From a bacterium (lineage in GTDB: Bacteria; Sumerlaeota; Sumerlaeia; MVZB01): a stretch of DNA of 37,710 nucleotides. Both the position numbers and the translations under genes were made by a program. Positions 23,217-32,048 of the stretch are shown here, piece by piece (the stretch's first letter is position 1; the number at the start of each line of letters is the position of its first letter). The stretch lies in assembly GCA_021372575.1 (NCBI GenBank), contig JAJFUE010000033.1:1-37710 (forward strand), written 5' to 3'. Under the pieces are notes generated by a model that did no database searches, had not been told where the DNA came from, and saw only the letters and a program-made list of their open reading frames with translations.

Positions 23217-24230
23217 TTATCTGACTGGAACGTAGTCCCAAGTCCCAGGGACATATATGTTCTGTCCCATTATGCCCTGATACCAATCAATCTTTCCATT
23301 ATGAATGGCACCTCCTACATCTGCAGCGGTTCCATTAACAGGCATGCTGTGTCCATTCCATGCGGCTGTTTGGCCAATAAGTTCGTATGTGATGGAGGTA
23401 TTATAAGGCAATTCCGGACCCGTGGCATGAGATACTCCGGCTTCAAGGGGATTGTTATTGCAGCCGACGGGTTCTTCCCAAAGCGTGTTATTATTATCTA
23501 TGTAAGGGTATGTTGTTCCATCGATACTGGGGGCAGTTTGTAATTCTCCCATTCCCTCCATCTCTGTTACCACCCTATAAAATGCGGATTTCACGGTAAT
23601 CGAACAGCTTGGGCCGCCATCGTGAACATGGGCTGTTATGGTTTGGGTGCTTCCGCTAAACGAGGCTTCAGTCGGGGTGTAATAAGTGCTCACTTTTTCA
23701 AACAGGACAACATAAACCATCGTATTTGTTGATACATTATCGTCGTCCCAATATGATATAGGCCTATTGTGAATACATTTATATGACAATGGCTTATCAG
23801 AAACATTAATTGAAGCGGAGTATTCACCCAACTGGGTCACATTAACAGATCCCGTAATCTCCCAGATCAACTCATCTGTGTTATGAATCTGATTATACCA
23901 CGGATCCGCTACCCAAATGTAATCCAAATCTTCGGCAAAATATGCGGATTCCACAGTCAGTTTCCAACCATCTGTTTGGCTGGTTTGTTTTGCTATACAA
24001 ATCTCGTTTGTGTTCGCGCGCTGAATGCGGAGCTTTGTACAATCTACCGATTCACAGCCGCAAGGCGTAGGAGTCGGTGGCGGTTGTGTTGGGGTGCAAG
24101 CGACCGCGGTTGATACCGGACTTAGATTCGGTGCGGAAAGTTCGATCGCGACGAGCATCATAAGAGATAGTAAAAATATAGTCGTTACGGAAAGCCCCAT
24201 GATTACTCGACCAAGTTTTGAGTCAAGCAT
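23217..24230 (-). CDS. Exported/anchored protein with Pro-Thr linker (337 aa)
   Basis: ATG 24230 has GGAGG nine bases upstream. An N-terminal membrane segment (about 9-31, VIMGLSVTTIFLLSLMMLVAIE) acts as signal or anchor. A Thr/Pro-rich linker with Cys (CTPTQPPPTPTPCGCESVDC) follows, then a beta-rich domain with many Asn, Thr and Tyr and several Cys. The pattern suggests an extracellular Ig- or beta-sandwich-like domain held on a spacer. I do not recognise a family. It lies 47 bases after the TPR-like gene and 15 bases before the next one, so the three are probably co-transcribed. Composition is AT-rich. Confidence 0.72.
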   Translation of the reverse strand: MLDSKLGRVIMGLSVTTIFLLSLMMLVAIELSAPNLSPVSTAVACTPTQPPPTPTPCGCESVDCTKLRIQRANTNEICIAKQTSQTDGWKLTVESAYFAEDLDYIWVADPWYNQIHNTDELIWEITGSVNVTQLGEYSASINVSDKPLSYKCIHNRPISYWDDDNVSTNTMVYVVLFEKVSTYYTPTEASFSGSTQTITAHVHDGGPSCSITVKSAFYRVVTEMEGMGELQTAPSIDGTTYPYIDNNNTLWEEPVGCNNNPLEAGVSHATGPELPYNTSITYELIGQTAAWNGHSMPVNGTAADVGGAIHNGKIDWYQGIMGQNIYVPGTWDYVPVR

Positions 24231-24277
24231 TTCTCAATGCCTCCATTTTTTCGCTTCGTGCCATCATGGATTAAAAA

Positions 24278-26596
24278 TCACTCGCACAATAAGTAATGAT
24301 ACTTACTCAATAATCCAGTTTTCATTTCGCAGTCCGGCATCGAGTTCATCTTGACCAGGTACGAGAGAGCGCCGGTTTCGTCCTTTTGTTCGAGTTTGAT
24401 CCAGATGCCCCAGTAGGCGGCCGTGACGCCGCGATGGCCAACCTTGGCTGGATTCAGTTCGCATTCACGAATGGACTGGTCGAAATATTCGAGTGCGCCC
24501 GGGATATCGTTCTGGTAACGCAGCGCTGCGCCGATCAGGTTCATCAATTCGGCGCGATTGGCACTATCGTTAGCCGGCGTGGCGTCCAATTGCTTCTGTG
24601 CCTCGGTCTGCATGGATTTCCAGTCGCCGAGGAAATAGAAAGCACTCAACCGGTTCTTTGGCTTGATCGATTCGTCTTTGACTGCGTCGAGCAGGAACTT
24701 GCGGCCGGTCGCGCGAAGTTGGTCAACTCGATCTTTCGGCGATCCATGCTGCTCGAAGTATTCGGCCGATTTGATCATCGTGATACCCGAATAGATCTTG
24801 GCATTGTTGTCGGCGAAATTCGTCTCGTGCAGCCGGATGGCTTCGAATGCGGCGAGCGCGCCCTGTTCGTCGGGGGTCTTTTTGGTCGAGCGGTTCGTGC
24901 TTAACATGCTCATGATCTGCATGTAAACTGTCTTGTTGAAATCGCCGCGCTCGGAAAGATATCGCGCCGCCTCAAGCTCCATCAGGTCATTTTGGCCGAG
25001 CCTGTTATAGGCCACCATGCGGCGTTTGACGTTGGATGGGTAAAGCCGGTCTTTGCTCGGCAGTTCGAGATATTCCTGCATGTATTTCCGACCGAGCGTT
25101 TTCAGTTGGGCATTGACTTGCGGATTGATTTCCACCTGCGAAGTGGCTTGGCGGTAAAGCGCTTCACCGGCCCGGAAGCAACACCACTCGTAAACGTCGC
25201 TGTCCTTGGCCGAATGCGCCATGGCTTCCACATATTTTGGTTGGGCGGCGACTGGTTGTTTGAGGTTATCCAAGAGGACGTCGGCCTGGACCTTGCGGAA
25301 ATCGGCATAACTTGGGCATTCGGGTGCGGCAATCAGTGCCTGATCGACGTAATCAATAAGTTCCTGATTCGCCTTGCTTTTGAAAAGTGAGCCGACGAGG
25401 AGTCGCTGCGCCTGATTGTATTCTGCGCCGCTAACCGAGCGGGATGCCAAAAAGTCTTTGGCTTGTTTGATCGCTCCGGCGTAATCCTCGCCATAGTAGG
25501 CAGCCTTGATTTCGTGAATGGCGGTCTCTTCGGGAGTGGCCGTCGTCGGATGATAAGGCGTTCTGAAATCGACAAACTCGCCAAGAAGCATTCTGATTGA
25601 GACGACCTCATTGGTTTGAACGAGGTTGTCGTCGCTTAAGTATCGAGCGGCTTCGGCCTCCATCTCGTCGTATTTCTTTAGGTTCTTGAGCGCGACGATC
25701 CGCCGCTTTGCGTTCGCAGGATAGATTTTGTCCGCGCCGGGATGGTTCAGGAATTCAGTTAGGTAATTGTTGCTGGCAGCAATCAATTCCGCCGCTTTCG
25801 CAGCATCCGTCTTGGCTAGCTCCCTGGCTTGGCCGCGCGCGATCTCGCTCAGGCGATAGGCGGCGTTCTCGTAGGTGTCGCTTTCCTTGTCGGCGCGGGC
25901 TATCGCCTCGACGTACTTGAGGCGGCCGGCCTCAATCTGCTTGAGCGAGTTGGACAGCGTATCGCCCTGCCGGTAGCGCAGTTCGGCGAATAATGGGTGA
26001 TTCGGATTCTCCGCCAGGATCTGATCGATGGTTGCAATTTGTTCCTGAAACTGGCCGGTTTTTGCTTGTGCATCAACAATAATGGACAGAGCCTTCAAAG
26101 CCGATTCGCTCTGACCGTCACTCTTTGCCAAGCATTCCTTCGCAGCCTGAATTGCGGCCGTATAATCGGCTGACTCGTAAGCGGTGATTGCGGTCTGAGT
26201 GTCGGCGTCATAATTCGGCTTGGCCGGCGTCAGAGTTATAGCACCGCTCCGCAGTTGCGTGATTTGCGATTGGCGTTCGCTTAATTTTCCGACGAGAGGA
26301 TCGCCCGGCAGCAAGCGAAGAAACTCATTGATCTTTGTTTCGGCCAAATCAAGCTGACCCGTATTGATGAGGCACTCGGTGTACACATCATAAATCTCGC
26401 CGACCTTCGACTTGGGCCAATTTAATGTCAGCAAAACTGCGAATTGCGACGCGGCGGCCCCGTAATCTTTACTGCTGTAAAGTTTATAGGCCGAATCCAG
26501 ATTCGCTGCCTTCACGGGTATGCTTGTAAACAACATGCATACCAGCAGAAGTGGCGCAAAATAATTCCTCTTTTTCGATGAAAAAAGATTGATCAT
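24278..26596 (-). CDS. Exported TPR-like protein with internal duplication (772 aa)
   Basis: ATG 26596 has GAGAG seven bases upstream; the GTG at 26602 is less likely. A signal peptide (RNYFAPLLLVCMLFTSIPVKAAN) is cleaved near VKA-AN. The rest is helical and resembles tetratricopeptide arrays, e.g. SAYKLYSSKDYGAAASQFAVLL. Two long segments are homologous, about 205-395 and 435-625. Both read LRYRQGDTL/FRKVQADVL, KYVEA, YPANAKRRIVA/YPSNVKRRMVA and EAARYLS in the same order, so the middle of the protein is a tandem duplication. It likely works in the periplasm as a protein-binding scaffold. It leads the three-gene operon with the two exported proteins downstream. Confidence 0.8.
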   Translation of the reverse strand: MINLFSSKKRNYFAPLLLVCMLFTSIPVKAANLDSAYKLYSSKDYGAAASQFAVLLTLNWPKSKVGEIYDVYTECLINTGQLDLAETKINEFLRLLPGDPLVGKLSERQSQITQLRSGAITLTPAKPNYDADTQTAITAYESADYTAAIQAAKECLAKSDGQSESALKALSIIVDAQAKTGQFQEQIATIDQILAENPNHPLFAELRYRQGDTLSNSLKQIEAGRLKYVEAIARADKESDTYENAAYRLSEIARGQARELAKTDAAKAAELIAASNNYLTEFLNHPGADKIYPANAKRRIVALKNLKKYDEMEAEAARYLSDDNLVQTNEVVSIRMLLGEFVDFRTPYHPTTATPEETAIHEIKAAYYGEDYAGAIKQAKDFLASRSVSGAEYNQAQRLLVGSLFKSKANQELIDYVDQALIAAPECPSYADFRKVQADVLLDNLKQPVAAQPKYVEAMAHSAKDSDVYEWCCFRAGEALYRQATSQVEINPQVNAQLKTLGRKYMQEYLELPSKDRLYPSNVKRRMVAYNRLGQNDLMELEAARYLSERGDFNKTVYMQIMSMLSTNRSTKKTPDEQGALAAFEAIRLHETNFADNNAKIYSGITMIKSAEYFEQHGSPKDRVDQLRATGRKFLLDAVKDESIKPKNRLSAFYFLGDWKSMQTEAQKQLDATPANDSANRAELMNLIGAALRYQNDIPGALEYFDQSIRECELNPAKVGHRGVTAAYWGIWIKLEQKDETGALSYLVKMNSMPDCEMKTGLLSKYHYLLCE

Positions 26597-26602
26597 TTTC
26601 AC

Positions 26603-26814
26603 GCTCTCTTTTCTGAGTTTTTGAATCGAGCGGTGAAGATACGTGCTACTTGGAGCATGACCGTAACCGAATCCAGTATCAAAGTCAAGTAACTAATTAG
26701 ATAAAAAATATAGCTTCTAGTGCTATGGCTTGACTCGCACATCCATCTTTTCTTTCGCCGAAAGACGATGCTATAGTGATTCCCAGCGTTGAATTTTGGC
26801 CGAGGATGTGACCT
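26603..26814. promoter_or_regulatory. Divergent promoter region, TPR gene and glgC
   Basis: On the minus strand TTGACT followed after 17 bases by TACGGT (near 26690-26662) may serve the TPR operon; its -10 is weak. On the plus strand TATAGT at 26772-26777 may be the -10 for glgC, but no matching -35 is seen. Confidence 0.35.
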
Positions 26815-28122
26815 GTGAACAAGGTGTTGACCATCATCATGGCCGGGGGAGAGGGAACCCGCCTCTCCGTCCTGGCCAACCGCCGCGCCAAGCCCGCCGT
26901 TCCGTTCGGCGGCATCTATCGAATCATTGATTTTACATTGAGCAACGTCATGCACTCGGGCGCGCGCTGGGTCGGCGTCGTCACGCAGTATCGCCCGTAT
27001 TCGCTGGCCGACCACCTGGGGCTCGGCGAGTCGTGGGGTTTTTCGCGCATGGGGCGCAAGCTGCGCGTCCTTGCGCCGCACACCGGCGAGAAGGACTCGG
27101 CCTTCTACAGCAACACGGCGGACGCCGTCTATCGCAACGTCGAGTTCATCAAGCGCTTCCCCGAATGCACCGAGGTGCTGGTCCTCTCGGGCGACCATAT
27201 TTACAAAATGGATTACCGGCCGATGCTCGAGGTGCATCGGGCGAACCGCTCGCGCCTGACCATCGCCACGCAGGAAGTGCCGTGGGAGGAAACCTCGCGG
27301 TTCGGCCTCATGGTCTGCGACTCGAAGGACCGCGTCATCCGGTTCCAGGAAAAGCCGAAGAAAAACCCGCTCTCCAACAAGGCCTCGCTTGGAATTTATA
27401 TTTTTGACCTGCCGAGCCTCATCGAGGCGCTGCAGGAGGACCAGGCCGACCCGGACTCGCAGCACGATTTCGGCGGCGACATCATCCCGCGGCTCATCGA
27501 CCGCGGCGAACCGGTCTATAACTACTCGTTCAACGGATACTGGCGTGACGTCGGCACGATCCCGGCCTACATGGAAACGTCGATGGAGGCGCTCGACCCG
27601 ACGTCGCCGCTGGACCTCGAAAGCTGGGGCCTGCGCACGAACGTGGAGCAAATCCCATTGAACAAGCAGCACCCGAGCCACATCGCCGCGGGCGGGTCGG
27701 TCAAGCGCTCGCTCGTCAGCAGGGGCGTGACGATCGAGGGCGACGTGCGCGAGTCGATCCTGTCGCCGGGCGTGCGGATCGGCCGCGGCGCGCGCGTCCG
27801 TCGCGCGATCCTGCTGCACGATGTCGTCATCGAGGACGGCGCGGTTGTCGAGGACGCCATCATCGACAAGCACTGCCGGATCGGCCGTGGGTCGCACGTG
27901 GGCTGCCCCGAGCTCGGCGATCGGCCGAACGACATCCGTCCCGACCTGCTCAGCAACGGCACGGTCGTGATCGGCAAAGGCGCCGAGATCGAGCCCGAGA
28001 CGCGCATCGGCCGCAACAGCCTGATCTTTCCGTACGTGGAGACGATCAGCGTCGGTCGCATTGTCCCGGCCGGAACAACCTGCTTCGGCGACATGGCCGC
28101 GCACGTTGCCAAACCCCAGTAA
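26815..28122 (+). CDS. glgC: Glucose-1-phosphate adenylyltransferase
   Basis: The enzyme makes ADP-glucose from glucose 1-phosphate and ATP, the committed step of bacterial glycogen synthesis. The 435-residue protein has the nucleotidyltransferase motif MAGGEGTRLSVLANRRAKPA, PFGGIYRIIDFTLSN, SGDHIYKMDY, the substrate-site motif FQEKP and GYWRDVGT. A C-terminal left-handed beta-helix of hexapeptide repeats follows (VTIEGDVRESILSPGVRIG...). Start is GTG 26815 with GAGG nine bases upstream. No glycogen synthase or branching enzyme lies nearby. With the GH15 enzyme at 4288 it suggests that the cell both makes and degrades alpha-glucan. Confidence 0.95.
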   Translation: MNKVLTIIMAGGEGTRLSVLANRRAKPAVPFGGIYRIIDFTLSNVMHSGARWVGVVTQYRPYSLADHLGLGESWGFSRMGRKLRVLAPHTGEKDSAFYSNTADAVYRNVEFIKRFPECTEVLVLSGDHIYKMDYRPMLEVHRANRSRLTIATQEVPWEETSRFGLMVCDSKDRVIRFQEKPKKNPLSNKASLGIYIFDLPSLIEALQEDQADPDSQHDFGGDIIPRLIDRGEPVYNYSFNGYWRDVGTIPAYMETSMEALDPTSPLDLESWGLRTNVEQIPLNKQHPSHIAAGGSVKRSLVSRGVTIEGDVRESILSPGVRIGRGARVRRAILLHDVVIEDGAVVEDAIIDKHCRIGRGSHVGCPELGDRPNDIRPDLLSNGTVVIGKGAEIEPETRIGRNSLIFPYVETISVGRIVPAGTTCFGDMAAHVAKPQ

Positions 28123-28142
28123 ACCACTTCGCACGGCCCTGA

Positions 28143-28170
28143 ATCGTGCTCGTGATCGTAATCGTAATCG
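28143..28170. repeat. Hexamer-repeat element, single arm
   Basis: Units of CGTGCT, CGTGAT and CGTAAT repeat between glgC and the FtsX-like gene, matching the left arm of the element at 18614. It ends about ten bases before the next start codon and leaves no room for a Shine-Dalgarno. Confidence 0.7.
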
Positions 28171-28179
28171 AAAAACCAA

Positions 28180-29004
28180 ATGGCTGAATCAACACCCCAA
28201 TCCAAACTTGCTTCCCAACTCTCGACCGCGCGTTTCTGGCTCGTTTTTATCTGGGCTTTGAGCGTCGGCGCCGGTGTTGGGGTCGCATACTGGGCCTACG
28301 GTTATTTCAACGACCAGGCAAACCAGCAAACGATCCTGCTCGTCCCGGACCAATCACTCGACGATCAGCAACGTTCGACGCTCTCCATCAAATTCGGCAA
28401 CGAGCCCGGAATTACCTCGGCCTCCTGGCTGACTCCGGCCGAGCAGGCGCGGCGGCTTCAATCACAGTTCCCCGACGACAAATGGCGCCAGGCGTATCCG
28501 GCCGACGAGGACTGGCTGCCGTGGGTGATGGAAGTCAAGCCCGAGAATCCGCTGTCGAATCGCGCCCTGCTGACGGCTTTCATTGCGCGCCGCCAGCAGG
28601 AAGGCGGCTGGCAGTCCTATTGGGACGGCTCGACGCTCGATCAGCTCGTCGGCCAGTTCAATCTCCTCGCGACGATGCTTGCCGCCTGGACCGTCGTGAT
28701 CCTGATTGCCGGGATTTTCGCCCTGAAAAGCATGCCGAAACCGGCCCGGCCGTGGGTCGTCACGCTTGGCTCGGCGTTTTCCGCCGCAATCGCGCCGCTT
28801 TTCCTGTGGGCGATTTTGCGGATGCAGAGTATATCCGTCGATGACGCCGCCTTTGCCGTCGCCGCCGGCGCGGGATTCATTCTCGCCTGCGCCATCGCGC
28901 CCGTGTTAAGATCGCGCCGGATTTCGGATCCGGTGCCTGAACGTCAGGTTGAATCCACGTTTTCGACTACCGTTGCGGAGGCCCCCGATGAACGAGTTCG
29001 CTAA
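28180..29004 (+). CDS. FtsX-like membrane protein
   Basis: The 274-residue protein has the FtsX layout. There is a cytoplasmic start, TM1 (about 19-43), a periplasmic domain (about 44-158, with the typical order ITSASWLTPAEQARRLQSQF...WVMEVKPENP...VGQFN), and then three more membrane segments (about 161-181, 190-212, 225-243). FtsX works with the ATPase FtsE in division and in activating cell-wall hydrolases. No ftsE is adjacent, and similarity is by pattern only, so it may be a diverged FtsX or a degenerate relative. The start codon follows the hexamer repeat without a Shine-Dalgarno. The 3' end overlaps ridA by 17 bases. Confidence 0.6.
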   Translation: MAESTPQSKLASQLSTARFWLVFIWALSVGAGVGVAYWAYGYFNDQANQQTILLVPDQSLDDQQRSTLSIKFGNEPGITSASWLTPAEQARRLQSQFPDDKWRQAYPADEDWLPWVMEVKPENPLSNRALLTAFIARRQQEGGWQSYWDGSTLDQLVGQFNLLATMLAAWTVVILIAGIFALKSMPKPARPWVVTLGSAFSAAIAPLFLWAILRMQSISVDDAAFAVAAGAGFILACAIAPVLRSRRISDPVPERQVESTFSTTVAEAPDERVR

Positions 29005-29416
29005 AGTCGCCATCGATGTCAGCACCGCTCCCAAGGCGATCGGCCCGTACAGCCAGGCGATCAAGAGCGGCAACCTGGTGTTCCTCTCGATGCAGATCGC
29101 GCTCGATCCGAAAAGCGGCGAGATGGTCGGCGGGGCGGACGTCGCCGCGCAGGCCAAGCGCGTCCTGCAGAATATCGAGGCCATCCTCGACGCCTCGAGC
29201 TCGGCGATGGCGCGCATCCTGCGTTGCACGATTTACTTCGCCGACCTGGCAGACTATGAAGCGGTGAACAAGATCTATGCGGAGTACTTCCCTTACGAGC
29301 CGCCGGCGCGCTCGGCGATTCAGGTCGCGGGCCTTCCGCGCGGCGCTCGCGTCGGTATTGATGTCATCGCCACGTGCAAAATCGAAGAATCGCAATTTGG
29401 CGGCAGCAAGTTCTGA
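28988..29416 (+). CDS. ridA: RidA family enamine/imine deaminase
   Basis: RidA hydrolyses reactive enamine/imine intermediates such as 2-aminoacrylate. The 142-residue protein carries the family pattern APKAIGPYSQAI, GEMVGG, VLQNIEAIL and the C-terminal PARSAIQVAGLPRGARVGIDVIAT. The Arg of PARSA is the conserved active-site Arg. About 10-15 extra residues occur at the C-terminus. ATG 28988 lies inside the end of the FtsX-like gene; the longer frame from 28949 is out of family. The following glycosyltransferase begins four bases after the stop. Confidence 0.92.
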   Translation: MNEFAKVAIDVSTAPKAIGPYSQAIKSGNLVFLSMQIALDPKSGEMVGGADVAAQAKRVLQNIEAILDASSSAMARILRCTIYFADLADYEAVNKIYAEYFPYEPPARSAIQVAGLPRGARVGIDVIATCKIEESQFGGSKF

Positions 29417-29420
29417 CACC

Positions 29421-30119
29421 GTGACCGACGCCAACCCCACCGTCAAGCTTTCGGTGATCGTGCCGGTTTTGAACGAGCAGGCCACGATCCGGCAGATATT
29501 GGAGAAGGTGCGCGCCGTCCCGATCGACAAGGAAATCATCGTCGTCGATAGCGGCAGCACGGATGGCACGCGGGAATTGCTCGAGCAGGAGAAGCGGGTT
29601 CCGGGCACGCGCGTCGTTTATGAACCGGCGCCGCGCGGCCGCGGCAGCGGCATCAAAGAGGGGCTCAAGGTCGCCACCGGCGAGATAGTCATCTTCCAGG
29701 ACGCCGACCTCGAGGTCGATCCCGTCGAATACCCCAAGCTCATCGCGCCGCTCGAGAGCGATGAATGCGACGTCGTTTTCGGGTCGCGCTTCCTTGCCGG
29801 CCCGCCCCGCATGACGTTCCTGCAATACTGGGGCAACCGCGTCGTCAACATCGCGATGAATTTACTGTACGGAACGCGCCTGACCGACATCGAGACGTGC
29901 TACCAGGTGTTCCGGCTCGAGGCGATCCAAGGCATGACGCTCGAGAACAACAAGTTCGCGTTCACGGTCGAGCTGTGCGTGAAGCTGGTCAAGGCCGGCT
30001 ACCGGATCAAGGAGATTCCGATCGGCTACGAACCGCGCACGAAAGCCGAAGGCAAAAAAGTCTATTGGGGCGACGGCGTCGCCTCGCTATGGACCCTGCT
30101 CAAATTCAGGTTCAAGTAA
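29421..30119 (+). CDS. Glycosyltransferase family 2, dolichyl-phosphate-mannose-synthase-like
   Basis: The 232-residue protein is a single GT-A domain with SVIVPVLNEQATI at the N-terminus, VDSGSTDGT, and the metal-binding DAD in FQDADLEVDP. GSRF and the acceptor-side motif ETCYQVFR follow. No C-terminal membrane segments are present. It resembles DPM1/polyprenyl-phosphate sugar synthases, which transfer a sugar from a nucleotide to a polyprenyl phosphate. That product could feed membrane transferases such as the one at 16406. Start is GTG 29421, directly after ridA; the earlier in-frame start at 29277 would overlap most of ridA's end and has no family residues. Confidence 0.85.
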   Translation: MTDANPTVKLSVIVPVLNEQATIRQILEKVRAVPIDKEIIVVDSGSTDGTRELLEQEKRVPGTRVVYEPAPRGRGSGIKEGLKVATGEIVIFQDADLEVDPVEYPKLIAPLESDECDVVFGSRFLAGPPRMTFLQYWGNRVVNIAMNLLYGTRLTDIETCYQVFRLEAIQGMTLENNKFAFTVELCVKLVKAGYRIKEIPIGYEPRTKAEGKKVYWGDGVASLWTLLKFRFK

Positions 30120-30120
30120 A

Positions 30121-30193
30121 GTTCGCAGTCCCGCCTTCAGGCGGAATAGAACTAAATGCACGATCCAGACCGCCTAAAGGCGGGACTACGAAC
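30121..30193. repeat. REP palindrome pair between convergent genes
   Basis: Arms 30121-30144 (GTTCGCAGTCCCGCCTTCAGGCGG) and 30170-30193 are near-perfect inverted copies. Each contains a CCGCC(T/TT)...AGGCGG hairpin, preceded by GCAG on the plus strand and GTAG on the minus strand. The pair lies between two convergent stop codons (30117-30119 and 30195) and may double as a terminator on both strands. Confidence 0.8.
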
Positions 30194-30194
30194 G

Positions 30195-31103
30195 TTACTC
30201 TTTAGACTGCGGCTTCGGCCCAACCAGATAAATATCCCCCGCGCTGGTTCCGCCATTCGTCGGATCGTATTGGTAATCGATCAATTTCGTCGGCAACCCC
30301 CAATTCGCTCCCGGTTTCATTGCGCTCAACTCTTCCGGCTTGATATCAAACACGCAATTCCGCCCGGCGCTGATCAAAATATACGCATCATCGCCCCAGC
30401 AGTGATATGCATAACTCCGTTCCTCGTCAACATGGCGATATACGTCCTTGGGCAGCGATTGTATATAGCCGACAGGAGTTGTCAGGCCATACGGGCCGCC
30501 CTCCCGATACGCACCGAAACAAGGCAGCCCCGATTCGGATTTCCACTTCAGCCGCATGGACGAGTCCGTTGTCGATAGCGGAAATGCATGATGCTCGTTT
30601 CGGTAATTTTCCACCGCAAAAGCCAGGCTGCGCAAATTGCCCTGCGTGTAGCCCCTCCAATACATTGGCATGTAATCATACTGATGCACGGATACCATAC
30701 CGATGATCGTGCTGAACAACGCGATATACACCCGCCAATTAAGTGCTTTGGGAATGTTCAACAATCCCAGGATCAGCGCCGCCGTCGAGCAAATTGCCCC
30801 AACGTATAACTCCGTCAACAGCGCCGAGACCAGAAGCGATAAAACAAACGAGCTCATTCCGGCCCAGAATAATTTGGATCGCTTCGCGACCATGTAAACG
30901 GCAATTATCGACAATGCCATTCCGATCTGAGCGAAAGGGCAATCCCGAGTGACATATTTCCAAAAAAAAGCATCGATAGTGGTCTTGGCTTTCAGCGAAA
31001 GAATATAAGAGACCAGGACTAACGCCGAACAAGCCACGCCCGCAACCATCATCACGATCGGCCAGACTCGCCGGACGGGCTTTTCCGATTCATCCTGTTT
31101 CAT
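30195..31103 (-). CDS. Membrane protein with pseudopilin-like C-terminal domain, copy 2
   Basis: The 302-residue protein has about five membrane segments in its first half (WPIVMMVAGVACSALVLVSYIL, IGMALSIIAVYMV and others). An outside domain starts near residue 150, with NLRSLAFAVENYRNEHHAFPL, PYGLTTPVGYIQSLP, YHCWGDDAYILISAGRNCVFD and QYDPTNGGTSAGDIYLVGP. This C-terminal half looks like the globular head of type II secretion pseudopilins, where a Tyr-rich, dating-like head ends in a YDPTNGTxSxGDI motif. The N-terminal prepilin peptidase site is absent. ATG 31103 overlaps the upstream gene's TGA by one base and has GGAG upstream. It is paralogous to the preceding gene. Confidence 0.7.
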   Translation of the reverse strand: MKQDESEKPVRRVWPIVMMVAGVACSALVLVSYILSLKAKTTIDAFFWKYVTRDCPFAQIGMALSIIAVYMVAKRSKLFWAGMSSFVLSLLVSALLTELYVGAICSTAALILGLLNIPKALNWRVYIALFSTIIGMVSVHQYDYMPMYWRGYTQGNLRSLAFAVENYRNEHHAFPLSTTDSSMRLKWKSESGLPCFGAYREGGPYGLTTPVGYIQSLPKDVYRHVDEERSYAYHCWGDDAYILISAGRNCVFDIKPEELSAMKPGANWGLPTKLIDYQYDPTNGGTSAGDIYLVGPKPQSKE

Positions 31104-32023
31104 CACGGCTCCACGCGGAAGATATCACCCGCGCTCGTTCCGCCATTTGTCGGATCATACTGATAATTGATCAACTTTTCCGGCAAGGCGCCATTCGGTC
31201 CCGGTTTCAATTCGTTCAGTTCGTCGGGCTTGATGTCGAAGACGCAATTCGGGCCGGCGCTGATGATGATGTATGCTTGATCATCCCAGCAGTAATAGGC
31301 ATAACCGCGTTTTTCTCCCATTAAATAAAACATTTCGACCGGCATGGAACTCATATAACTGATCGGCGTCGTGATGCTATATGGACCGCCGGGCTTGTAT
31401 GCAATAAATGAAGGCATTCCCGATTGTGTTTTCCATTCAATGGCTTTCGACGGATCGGTCGTAAACAGCGGGTATGCATGATAATCGCCGCGGTAAGATT
31501 CAATCGAAAGAGCCATACTCCGCAAATCGGATTGTGTGCGTAATACATGCGAACGCAATCCAGCAACGTCATAGTGAGGTATGCCAGCGAAAGCAAAGAG
31601 CGTGCTGCAAAGCGCGAGGATGAGCCTGCGCGGATATGTTTTGGGAAAATTCATCAAACCCAGAATAAATACCAGACCAAAAAAAACTGCTCCAATCCGG
31701 AACTCTGTGAGCAGAATTGTGATTGTCAGTGAAAAAAGAAAAATCCCGATCCCCGCCCAATATAATTTCGAACGTTTAGGGACCAAATAGGTGGCGAGCA
31801 ACGGGAAGAGCAGGCCAAACGGAATGAGAGGCCATTCATAAAAGTTATGCACCAAATCCCAATACGCAATGCTTGTTTTGGCTTTAAGCGACAGAAGATA
31901 AAAGATAGGTGCGGGAACGGTGCACAAGAACCCTGCGACCGTGAGCACGATCGGCCATTTCAGGTTGCCGGAGGGCGGGGGCGTGGTTTCAGGCTCTTCC
32001 AATTTGGAGGCTTTCCTATCCAT
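31103..32023 (-). CDS. Membrane protein with pseudopilin-like C-terminal domain, copy 1
   Basis: The 306-residue protein is a paralogue of the next gene along its whole length. Membrane segments include WPIVLTVAGFLCTVPAPIFYLL, LIPFGLLFPLLATYL, IFLFSLTITILL and FGLVFILGLMNF. The outside domain starts near residue 160 with DLRSMALSIESYRGDYHAYPL. YYCWDDQAYIIISAGPNCVFD and YDPTNGGTSAGDIFRVEP follow. The two genes arose by tandem duplication and are co-transcribed. ATG 32023 directly follows a REP hairpin (32024-32048) with no Shine-Dalgarno; a TTG at 32000 behind GGAAAG is an alternative start. Function unknown. Confidence 0.7.
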   Translation of the reverse strand: MDRKASKLEEPETTPPPSGNLKWPIVLTVAGFLCTVPAPIFYLLSLKAKTSIAYWDLVHNFYEWPLIPFGLLFPLLATYLVPKRSKLYWAGIGIFLFSLTITILLTEFRIGAVFFGLVFILGLMNFPKTYPRRLILALCSTLFAFAGIPHYDVAGLRSHVLRTQSDLRSMALSIESYRGDYHAYPLFTTDPSKAIEWKTQSGMPSFIAYKPGGPYSITTPISYMSSMPVEMFYLMGEKRGYAYYCWDDQAYIIISAGPNCVFDIKPDELNELKPGPNGALPEKLINYQYDPTNGGTSAGDIFRVEP

Positions 32024-32048
32024 GCCGCTTCGGGCCGAAGCGGCCTAC
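32024..32048 (-). repeat. GTAG-headed REP hairpin between nuclease and membrane gene
   Basis: On the minus strand GTAG is followed by GCCGCTTC, a GGCCC loop and GAAGCGGC. The TAG of GTAG is the stop codon of the nuclease gene, and the palindrome ends one base before the ATG of the next gene. Confidence 0.75.

Noticed and set aside
26599-28179. 526-codon frame antisense to glgC
   Set aside because: GlgC motifs on the plus strand are complete.
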